This document shows positions 1 through 6,636 of a stretch of 64,000 nucleotides of DNA, piece by piece; within the stretch, counting starts at the first letter, position 1; each line of letters starts with the position of its first letter. The DNA comes from Pedobacter sp. ok626 (GTDB taxonomy: Bacteria > Bacteroidota > Bacteroidia > Sphingobacteriales > Sphingobacteriaceae), in NCBI RefSeq assembly GCF_900100435.1, contig NZ_FNEX01000016.1:124001-188000 (forward strand), written 5' to 3'. The position numbers were made by a program, and so were the translations under genes. The notes under the pieces are model-generated. The model had not been told where the DNA came from. It ran no database searches and was given only the letters and a program-made list of their open reading frames with translations.

Positions 1-312
1 AATTACCAAATCAATTTCAGGGATTTCATATTGTGCAATTTGCTCTTGGTCTGAACCAAGTGCTCTGCGGTTTAAAATACCACCAAAAACTTTAGGGTGT
101 AATGTTTTTACTCTTCCACCTAAAATTGATGGGTAACCTGTAAGGTCTTCAACAGCTGTAACGGGAATATTCAGGTCTTTAATAAACTGTTCGGTGCCTC
201 CGGTAGAGAATAATTGTACACCCTGCTCGGCAAGTAAGCGAACTAATGGCTCTAAACCATCTTTGTAATAAACTGAAATTAAAGCGTTTTTGATCTTTAT
301 AGATTGACTCAT
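1..312 (-). CDS. purH: Bifunctional AICAR formyltransferase/IMP cyclohydrolase, N-terminal part
   Basis: Only the first 104 codons are inside the window; the gene continues past position 1. The product starts MSQSIKIKNALISVYYKDGL and continues with STGGT and GGRVKTLHPKVFGGIL. This is the MGS-like IMP cyclohydrolase domain of PurH, which closes the ring of formyl-AICAR in the last step of IMP synthesis. The formyltransferase domain would lie outside the window. It is on the same strand as purN and downstream of it, so the two may be co-transcribed, although 289 bp separate them. Confidence 0.93.
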   Translation of the reverse strand, partial: MSQSIKIKNALISVYYKDGLEPLVRLLAEQGVQLFSTGGTEQFIKDLNIPVTAVEDLTGYPSILGGRVKTLHPKVFGGILNRRALGSDQEQIAQYEIPEIDLVI

Positions 313-483
313 TGGAGGAAAAATTTTGAGCCGCAAAGTTACCCGTTTTTCTTTTATTGTCAAATGTTTATTTATGGTATCCTAAACTAGGTTTTGCCCG
401 GCCGAATTGCCGGCTTGGTAGGCTTCGGTATGGGTTCGTGATGTGTTCTGGAAAAGTGTAAGATATATATTGTAAAAGTCAAG

Positions 484-548
484 CTATATTCCAAGTATTT
501 GTGGTAAAAGTTGGAATATAGTTGGACTATACTTGGACTATAGTTGGA
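484..548. repeat. 11-bp tandem repeats with an inverted copy
   Basis: TTGG occurs at 511, 522, 533 and 544, each beginning an 11-bp unit of the form TTGGACTATAG with small variations; the fourth unit is incomplete. An inverted copy of the first unit lies at 484-495 (CTATATTCCAAG). The block sits in the purN-purH intergenic gap. The exact 11-bp period suggests either a protein-binding array or a short intergenic repeat family. I cannot assign a function. Confidence 0.7.
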
Positions 549-601
549 GTTTTATACTAGTCAGACCGATCTCTGTCTTATCCGTATATGGCTTGTGTCT
601 T

Positions 602-1180
602 TTACTTTTTTATCTTTTTCAAAATGCTATCAACCACCTTTGGGTAATGTAGGTGCTCTAATTGTTGACCTTTAAATTTGATCATCTCCAGATTGTCGTC
701 TTTATCGATGCGGTATTTAGCCTGATAAATGAATTCCCCTTCATCATAATGCTCGTTTACATAGTGAATGGTGATACCGCCTTCTGGTTCTTTAGCTTCC
801 AGTACCGCCTTGTGTACGTTGTCGCCATACATGCCTTTTCCACCAAATTTGGGTAAAATAGCAGGGTGGATATTGACGATGCGACCGGGGTATTCGGCGA
901 TTAGATTTTTAGGGATCAACCATAAGAATCCAGCAAGTACAATCAGATCTATTTCCAGGTTTTTTAACAGGTCGATGATGTTATCTGTTTGATAAAATTC
1001 ATGCCTATCAAATACATGAGAAGGAATTTCGAAGTTGTCGGCCCGCTGTAAAACATATGCATCAGGATTATTGGTTAGCACTAAAGCGATTTCAACTTCC
1101 GTGCTTCGTTTAAAATGCTCCATTATTTTCTGGGCATTTGATCCTGATCCTGAGGCAAATATGGCGATGCGCTTCTTCAT
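602..1180 (-). CDS. purN: Phosphoribosylglycinamide formyltransferase (GART)
   Basis: The 192-residue protein transfers a formyl group from 10-formyl-tetrahydrofolate to GAR in purine synthesis. It has the N-terminal phosphate-binding loop ASGSGSN (residues 9-15). The catalytic triad is visible as N103 and H105 in NIHPAILP, and D146 in the HYDEGEF segment. Length fits the family (about 190-210). purH lies downstream on the same strand, which supports a purine operon. A TAnnTTTG-type element lies on the minus strand about 65 bp upstream of the start. Confidence 0.95.
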   Translation of the reverse strand: MKKRIAIFASGSGSNAQKIMEHFKRSTEVEIALVLTNNPDAYVLQRADNFEIPSHVFDRHEFYQTDNIIDLLKNLEIDLIVLAGFLWLIPKNLIAEYPGRIVNIHPAILPKFGGKGMYGDNVHKAVLEAKEPEGGITIHYVNEHYDEGEFIYQAKYRIDKDDNLEMIKFKGQQLEHLHYPKVVDSILKKIKK

Positions 1181-1243
1181 GAGGTTTTCAATTAGTATGA
1201 TGTTTTTTGCAATAAAGCGATATTAAGCCTCTTTATTCGTCTT

Positions 1244-1251
1244 CAAAGATA
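1244..1251 (-). promoter_or_regulatory. Candidate -7 element for purN
   Basis: On the minus strand this reads TATCTTTG, matching the Bacteroidota -7 consensus TAnnTTTG. No clear TTTG -33 element is found 18-22 bp upstream, so this is only a candidate. Confidence 0.35.
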
Positions 1252-1388
1252 AAAAATAATCACTACCATCTATAATTGTTCGGGCTTTGTAAAAATAGCA
1301 TGATCTAAGAACATTTTGTGATAAAATAAGTTAATAAATAGGATGGTAGATTTATTATCTTGTTATTTATTGCTTAAATCCCCTAATC

Positions 1389-2126
1389 ATGGAAACAAAC
1401 ACCCGAAGAGATTTTATTAAGACTACATTGACCGCCTCATTGGCAGTTGCTATAGGTTCCCCAGTTTTGTTAAACGGTGGGGCTGCATTAGCTGCTGTTA
1501 TTCCTACTGAAGGAACTACGGGCTTTGCTCCTTTGAAGTTTACACAAAAGCCTTTAAAATATGCTTTTAATGCCTTGGAGCCTAATATAGATGCGCTTAC
1601 CATGGACATTCACTATACTAAGCACCATGCTGCTTATGTTAAAAATGTAAATGATGCAATTGCGGCTGAGAATATACCTTACAAAACAGAGGCGGATTTT
1701 TTTAATAATGCTTCGAAGCTTTCGGCCAAAGCACGAAACAATGGTGGTGGGGCATGGAATCATAATTTCTTTTTTGAGACTTTAAAAGCTGGGGCCTCAA
1801 CTGGACCCGAAGGAAAATTAAAAGATGCTATTGTAAAGTCGTTTGGTTCGGTTGATAAATTTAAAGAACAATTTTCTGCGGCCGCGGCATCACGTTTTGG
1901 TTCAGGATGGGCATGGTTGGTTAATGATAAGGGAACTTTAAAGATTTGTTCGACTGCGAATCAGGATAATCCTTTATTTGATAATGCAGAAGTAAAAGGC
2001 GTACCTTTGTTGGGACTCGATGTATGGGAGCACGCTTATTATCTTAAGTATCAGAATAAACGCGCTGATTATATCGCGAACTGGTGGAATGTTGTGGATT
2101 GGGGTGTAGTGAGCAAAAGGATGTAG
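1389..2126 (+). CDS. Fe/Mn superoxide dismutase with Tat-type signal
   Basis: The protein has 245 residues. It starts with a twin-arginine-like leader (RRDF at 6-9, then a hydrophobic stretch to about residue 36), so it is probably exported. The rest is the iron/manganese SOD fold, which turns superoxide into peroxide and oxygen. All four metal ligands are visible: H75 (IHYTKHH), H125 (WNHNFFF), D211 and H215 (DVWEHAYYLKY). The C-terminal motif YIANWWNVVDW is also typical. Cytosolic family members have about 200 residues; the extra length is the leader and linker. Iron versus manganese use cannot be told with confidence. Confidence 0.93.
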   Translation: METNTRRDFIKTTLTASLAVAIGSPVLLNGGAALAAVIPTEGTTGFAPLKFTQKPLKYAFNALEPNIDALTMDIHYTKHHAAYVKNVNDAIAAENIPYKTEADFFNNASKLSAKARNNGGGAWNHNFFFETLKAGASTGPEGKLKDAIVKSFGSVDKFKEQFSAAAASRFGSGWAWLVNDKGTLKICSTANQDNPLFDNAEVKGVPLLGLDVWEHAYYLKYQNKRADYIANWWNVVDWGVVSKRM

Positions 2127-2221
2127 TATCGTACCGGAGTCTAAAACCTGCAGAAATTAACTACTGATAATTGAAATAATTGGACAAAAAGCAATTATGT
2201 AAAAAATATTTGCATAATGCT

Positions 2222-2253
2222 TTTGTATATTAAAAACATTAATTCTATATTTG
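2222..2253 (+). promoter_or_regulatory. Promoter for rpsT
   Basis: TTTG at 2222-2225 and TATATTTG at 2246-2253 are separated by 20 bp. This is a full match to the Bacteroidota housekeeping promoter (TTTG, then TAnnTTTG). The rpsT start lies 65 bp downstream. Confidence 0.75.
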
Positions 2254-2318
2254 CAGTCCGAAAAACAGAAAGAATAACAGAGCTTTGCTCTAACTATAAA
2301 ATACTTTAATAACAAAAA

Positions 2319-2573
2319 ATGGCAAATCATAAATCTTCATTAAAAAGAATTAGAGCAAACGCAACTAAACGTTTACGTAACAGATATCAGGCAAAAACAA
2401 CTCGTACGTTTATCAAAAGATTGCGTGGTGCTGAAGATAAAAAAACTGGATTAGAATTACTTCCTAAAGTAATCTCTATGCTAGATCGTTTAGCCAAAAA
2501 GAGTGTTATCCACAAAAACAAAGCAGCTAACAACAAATCTAAGCTGACTAAATTTGTTAATGGCTTAAAATAA
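2319..2573 (+). CDS. rpsT: 30S ribosomal protein S20
   Basis: This 84-residue, strongly basic protein begins MANHKSSLKRIRANATKRLR, typical of S20, which binds 16S rRNA in the body of the small subunit. It is monocistronic: its own promoter lies upstream and a strong hairpin terminator follows 22 bp after the stop codon. Confidence 0.96.
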   Translation: MANHKSSLKRIRANATKRLRNRYQAKTTRTFIKRLRGAEDKKTGLELLPKVISMLDRLAKKSVIHKNKAANNKSKLTKFVNGLK

Positions 2574-2595
2574 CAATAGCTTTACAATATTATAG

Positions 2596-2629
2596 ACGGG
2601 ATATGCATTGCATATCCCGTTTTTTTTTG
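2596..2629 (+). terminator. Rho-independent terminator of rpsT
   Basis: A near-perfect inverted repeat (ACGGGATATGCA / TGCATATCCCGT) is followed directly by a run of T. It separates rpsT from radC. Confidence 0.9.
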
Positions 2630-2654
2630 TCCAAAAAAATCGGAACTTGTAAAG

Positions 2655-3353
2655 ATGAATCCATACCAGGAAAAAATAGGGATAAAAATGTGGGCGGAAG
2701 CCGATCGGCCTCGCGAAAAGCTATTGTTGAATGGCAGGAGGCATCTTACAGATGCAGAGCTGATCGCTATCTTAATCGGTTCGGGCAATAGGGACGAAAG
2801 CGCGGTGGATTTAAGTAAGCGGATTCTTGGGTTTTATAACAATGATCTGGATGCGCTTGGAAAAGTATCTGTGAAAGATCTTTCGAAGTTTAAAGGAATA
2901 GGTGAGGCTAAAGCAATCGCTATAGTGGCCGCGTTGGAGCTTGGAAGGAGAAGAAAAGAGGCTACTGGTCGTGATGTGGTGAAGGTGGTTACATCGACGG
3001 ATGCGTTTGCTGTGCTGCAGCCTGTTTTTGCTGATCTGAACCATGAAGAATTTTGGATCCTGATCTTGAATCAAGCCAATTATTTAATCGGCAAGCAATT
3101 GATTAGTAAAGGTGGAATGGCCGGTACCGTGGCTGATCCAAAAATTATTTTTAAAACGGCACTAGAACATAATGCTGCTTATGTAATCCTGGCGCATAAT
3201 CATCCATCGGGTAGTTTAAGACCGAGTCAGCAAGATATAAATATTACCAAAAAAATGGTTGAGGCAGGAAGGATGCTGGATTTGCATGTACTGGATCACC
3301 TGATTGTAACGGATAAATTATTTTATAGTTTTGGTGATGAGGGTTTAATTTAA
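2655..3353 (+). CDS. radC: RadC family JAB-domain protein
   Basis: The protein has 232 residues. A helix-hairpin-helix-like segment (FKGIGEAKA, about 79-87) precedes a JAB/MPN metalloprotease-like domain. The JAMM zinc motif is complete: H181 and H183 in HNHPSG, then D194. RadC proteins were once linked to DNA repair, but their true role is unsettled. The ATG at 2655 gives the usual N-terminus (MNPYQEKIGIKMWAEADRPREKLL), so the alternative reading frame over the first part is a shadow. Confidence 0.93.
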   Translation: MNPYQEKIGIKMWAEADRPREKLLLNGRRHLTDAELIAILIGSGNRDESAVDLSKRILGFYNNDLDALGKVSVKDLSKFKGIGEAKAIAIVAALELGRRRKEATGRDVVKVVTSTDAFAVLQPVFADLNHEEFWILILNQANYLIGKQLISKGGMAGTVADPKIIFKTALEHNAAYVILAHNHPSGSLRPSQQDINITKKMVEAGRMLDLHVLDHLIVTDKLFYSFGDEGLI

Positions 3354-3376
3354 CATTGAAGCTTTAATTTCGCAGT

Positions 3377-4219
3377 ATGAAAACAATGATAAAATTATCT
3401 ATAGCGATGTTGTTGCTTGCGACAACAGTAGATGCTCAAAGAAAGCCTGCAAACTATATCAATGTAATGAGTTATAACATTCGTTATAACAATACTCAAG
3501 ATGGAGAGAATGCCTGGCCTAACAGAAAAGATAATGTAAAAGCCCTGATAAAATATCATGATGCTGATATTTTATGTGTGCAGGAGGCGCTCGCTCTACA
3601 AGTTGATCAGTTATCTGAAAATACGAATTATGATAGAGTAGGTGTAGGACGTACGGATGGGAAATTGGAAGGTGAGTTCTCTGCGATCTATTTCGATAAA
3701 ACAAGGTTTACGAAAAAGGATGGCGGTACATTCTGGTTATCTGAAACCCCAGAAAAACCTTCTAAAGGCTGGGATGCTGCTATATTAAGGGTTTGTACCT
3801 GGGTAAAGCTGCATGACAAATGGAATAAGAAAGATTTTGTAGTTTTCAATACGCATTATGATCATGTTGGTGTTAAAGCCAGGATTGAGTCGGCTAAGCT
3901 GATTAAAAAGCAGATCATGGAAATCGCACCTACTTTGCCAGTTATTTTTACTGGCGATTTAAATGTTACTCCGGAAACGGAAGCAATAGCTACAATAAAA
4001 ACCTTTTTAACAGATACTAAAGAGGCAACTATTGAACCTGCTTATGGGCCGGAGGGTACTTTTAATGGATTTAAATTTAATGCGCCCTTAAAAGAAAAGA
4101 TAGATTACATTTTTGTAAATAAAGGTTTTAATGTGCAGAAGTTTGGTGTGCTTAGCGATAGCAAGAATCTGCACTACCCTTCAGATCACCTGCCGATCAT
4201 GGCGAGATTGTTCTTTTAA
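3377..4219 (+). CDS. Secreted endonuclease/exonuclease/phosphatase family hydrolase
   Basis: The 280-residue protein has an N-terminal signal peptide (MKTMIKLSIAMLLLATTVDA). The EEP fold follows with its catalytic set visible: N34 (MSYNIRY), E70 (CVQEAL), H160 (FNTHYDH), D194 and N196 (TGDLNVTPE), D243 (IDYIF), and D270/H271 (SDHLP). These enzymes are magnesium-dependent phosphodiesterases or phosphatases. Substrate (nucleic acid, sphingomyelin or inositol phosphate) cannot be read from sequence. It acts in the periplasm or outside the cell. It starts 23 bp after radC, so the two may share a transcript. Confidence 0.88.
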   Translation: MKTMIKLSIAMLLLATTVDAQRKPANYINVMSYNIRYNNTQDGENAWPNRKDNVKALIKYHDADILCVQEALALQVDQLSENTNYDRVGVGRTDGKLEGEFSAIYFDKTRFTKKDGGTFWLSETPEKPSKGWDAAILRVCTWVKLHDKWNKKDFVVFNTHYDHVGVKARIESAKLIKKQIMEIAPTLPVIFTGDLNVTPETEAIATIKTFLTDTKEATIEPAYGPEGTFNGFKFNAPLKEKIDYIFVNKGFNVQKFGVLSDSKNLHYPSDHLPIMARLFF

Positions 4220-4239
4220 TAAAGATGTTAAATTAGATT

Positions 4240-4980
4240 GTGACTTTTCCTATCCAGTTTGAGCTTTTTGGTGAATACTATCACTGGCATTATATTTTTG
4301 AAGTTCTGGCTTTTTTTGTTGGGATCAGGCTTTACTACTTTTTAAAGAAAGGTATAAAAGATCCGATCTCTGATGATCATAGGTTGTGGATTATGCTTGG
4401 GGCTATGATAGGTGCCTTAATTGGTTCCAGATTGATTGCACTATTGGAAGATCCAGTTCAGCTTGAACACATTACTTTCTCAATTCTTTATCAAAGTAAA
4501 ACTATTGTTGGCGGGCTACTCGGGGGCTTGTTTGGTGTGGAATTGATAAAAAAAATAATTGGCGTAAAGATAGCCTCTGGGGATATTTATGTCATTCCAA
4601 TTGTTGTTGCCTTATTTATCGGCAGGATAGGTTGTTTCTCAATGGGTGTTGATGAACCCGTATTTGGGAATGAAACTTCGATTTTTATGGGGATGGATTT
4701 GGGTGATGGTTTAAAAAGACATCCTGTTGCGCTTTACGAAATGATGTTCATGGTAATTTTACTGTTCCTATTTATTGGGATCGGAAAAAGAAGCATGCAC
4801 AATGGTGATCGTTTTAAGCTGTTTATGGTATGCTATTTTTTATACCGCTTTGTTGTAGAATTTATTAAGCCTTACCATCCATTGTTTTTTAATTTAAGTG
4901 TCATACATTGGTCGGCAATGTTTATATTTCTGTATTATTATAAATTCATTACCCGGGCAATAAGTAATTATAGACCATGA
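4240..4980 (+). CDS. Lgt-like integral membrane protein (divergent, probably not a true Lgt)
   Basis: The protein has 246 residues, several membrane spans and a GTG start. The Lgt (prolipoprotein diacylglyceryl transferase) framework is clear: GGLLGGLFG near 91-99, GRIG at 128-131 with R129, RHPVALYEM at 160-168, and YRFVVEF at 202-208. However, the position of the essential histidine in the Lgt HGGLLG motif is V90. The asparagine of GRxGNF is C132, and the ELxGR segment is not conserved. It may therefore bind phosphatidylglycerol-like lipids but do different chemistry. Its stop overlaps the radical SAM start (ATGA), indicating translational coupling. Confidence 0.75.
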   Translation: MTFPIQFELFGEYYHWHYIFEVLAFFVGIRLYYFLKKGIKDPISDDHRLWIMLGAMIGALIGSRLIALLEDPVQLEHITFSILYQSKTIVGGLLGGLFGVELIKKIIGVKIASGDIYVIPIVVALFIGRIGCFSMGVDEPVFGNETSIFMGMDLGDGLKRHPVALYEMMFMVILLFLFIGIGKRSMHNGDRFKLFMVCYFLYRFVVEFIKPYHPLFFNLSVIHWSAMFIFLYYYKFITRAISNYRP

Positions 4981-6368
4981 AAACCAGAGATTATATTTAT
5001 TACGATTATACAAAAAGTCTATGTCCGGAGTGTTTGCAGCTTTGTGATGCCAAAATTGTTTTCCAGGATGCAAAAGTTTTTATGTTGAAACATTGTAGAA
5101 CTCATGGAGATAGTAAGGTCATGATTGCTGATGATGTGGAATATTATAAGCAGATCAGGAATTACAATAAGCAATCGGAAATGCCATTGAAGTTTAATAC
5201 CAAAGTGCATTATGGTTGTCCATATGATTGTGGTTTGTGTACGGATCATGAGCAACATTCATGTTTAACTGTTATAGAGGTAACAGATCGTTGTAATTTA
5301 AGCTGTCCAACGTGCTATGCTATGTCGTCACCAAGTTACGGGAGACACCGTACATTAGAAGAGATTAATAAAATGATGGATGTCGTGGTGGCAAATGAGG
5401 GAGAGCCTGATGTTGTGCAGTTGTCCGGTGGTGAGCCAACCGTGCATCCTGATTTCTTTAAAATATTGGATCTGGCTAAAACCAAACCTATTAAGCATTT
5501 AATGGTAAATACCAACGGCATCCGGATTGCAAAAGATATTGCATTTGTTGAGAAGCTAGCTTCTTATATGCCTGGTTTTGAGATTTATCTTCAGTTTGAT
5601 AGTTTCAGTGCTGAGGTTTTAGAAAAGTTGCGTGGTGAGGATTTGACTGAAGTTCGGAAGAAAGCTATTGATCATTTGAATCAATTTAATGTTTCGACAA
5701 CTTTAGTGGTTACCCTTCAAAAAGGAGTGAATGATCATGAGATTGGGGATATACTGGATTATGCTTTAAAGCAAAAGTGTGTGCGGGGAGTAACCTTTCA
5801 GCCTACGCAGGTTGCTGGGAGAAATGACAATTACAACGATCAGGTTGGGAGAATTACGTTGACAGAAGTCCGCCGTGAAATTTACGAGCAATATCCAATA
5901 TTTACCCCTCAGGATTTGATCCCAGTACCTTGTAACCCCGATGTGCTTTGCATGGCCTATGCTTTGAAGTTGGATAATGAGGTCATCCCATTAACCCATT
6001 TGATTAACCCGGAAGACCTTTTGAATAATTCCAAAAATACGATCGTTTTTGAACATGATGAGCAGCTAAAGGAACACATGCTGAACTTGTTTAGTACCGG
6101 AGTATCTGTAGATTGTGCAGCGGATTCATTTGGTGAATTGATGTGCTGCCTGCCTAGGGTAAAGTCCGATCATTTGAATTATAACAACCTGTTCCGGATC
6201 ATTATTATGAACTTTATGGATCCGTTGGATTTTGATGTTCGGGCAGTGAAAAAATCCTGTGTACATATTGTGAGCGATAAAATGAAAATCATTCCATTCG
6301 AAACTATGAATATTTTTTATCGCGATAATAAAATCGAGGGTATAAGAGAAAAACTAAATCTCAACTAA
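4977..6368 (+). CDS. Cysteine-rich radical SAM protein resembling tetraether lipid synthase (Tes)
   Basis: The protein has 463 residues. The radical SAM cluster motif is CNLSCPTC (C106, C110, C113). Before it lie other metal-binding cysteines: C16/C19 (CPEC), C23, C40, and C81/C85/C88/C96 (CPYDCGLC...HSC). More cysteines occur near the C-terminus (LMCCLPR, KKSCVH). This layout, with an N-terminal small metal site and an auxiliary cluster before the CxxxCxxC, recalls archaeal Tes and its bacterial relatives, which join lipid tails by C-C bonds. The coupled Lgt-like lipid protein upstream supports a lipid substrate. The reaction is inferred and unproven; another radical SAM chemistry on a lipid is possible. 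Confidence 0.7.
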   Translation: MKTRDYIYYDYTKSLCPECLQLCDAKIVFQDAKVFMLKHCRTHGDSKVMIADDVEYYKQIRNYNKQSEMPLKFNTKVHYGCPYDCGLCTDHEQHSCLTVIEVTDRCNLSCPTCYAMSSPSYGRHRTLEEINKMMDVVVANEGEPDVVQLSGGEPTVHPDFFKILDLAKTKPIKHLMVNTNGIRIAKDIAFVEKLASYMPGFEIYLQFDSFSAEVLEKLRGEDLTEVRKKAIDHLNQFNVSTTLVVTLQKGVNDHEIGDILDYALKQKCVRGVTFQPTQVAGRNDNYNDQVGRITLTEVRREIYEQYPIFTPQDLIPVPCNPDVLCMAYALKLDNEVIPLTHLINPEDLLNNSKNTIVFEHDEQLKEHMLNLFSTGVSVDCAADSFGELMCCLPRVKSDHLNYNNLFRIIIMNFMDPLDFDVRAVKKSCVHIVSDKMKIIPFETMNIFYRDNKIEGIREKLNLN

Positions 6369-6382
6369 TTATATTTACGGGT

Positions 6383-6586
6383 ATGGAAGGTATAGTAGCA
6401 CTGTCTTTAATTTATTGGATTGCAGTGGGCATTATTTTTTTAATAGGCATGATTAAAATGATTGGTGCTTTGGCCAGAAATGAACCTGCGAAGCCAGGGT
6501 TGAAACTGATTATTGCTGCTGTAATTATGTTGGTGATTGGTGCTGGCGCCTGTGCTGCAATTCTAGGGGGGATAAGTGTCAGATAA
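6383..6586 (+). CDS. Small two-span membrane protein
   Basis: A 67-residue hydrophobic protein with two predicted membrane helices (about 5-27 and 41-63), separated by a short charged loop (ALARNEPAKPG). It starts 14 bp after the radical SAM gene on the same strand and is probably the third gene of that set. I do not recognise a family. It could be an accessory subunit for the lipid-modifying pair, or an unrelated small membrane protein. Confidence 0.6.
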   Translation: MEGIVALSLIYWIAVGIIFLIGMIKMIGALARNEPAKPGLKLIIAAVIMLVIGAGACAAILGGISVR

Positions 6587-6636
6587 GCTTTCTCCTTTCA
6601 GCATTAAATAATATCTTTGCGTTTTATAGAATTAAG

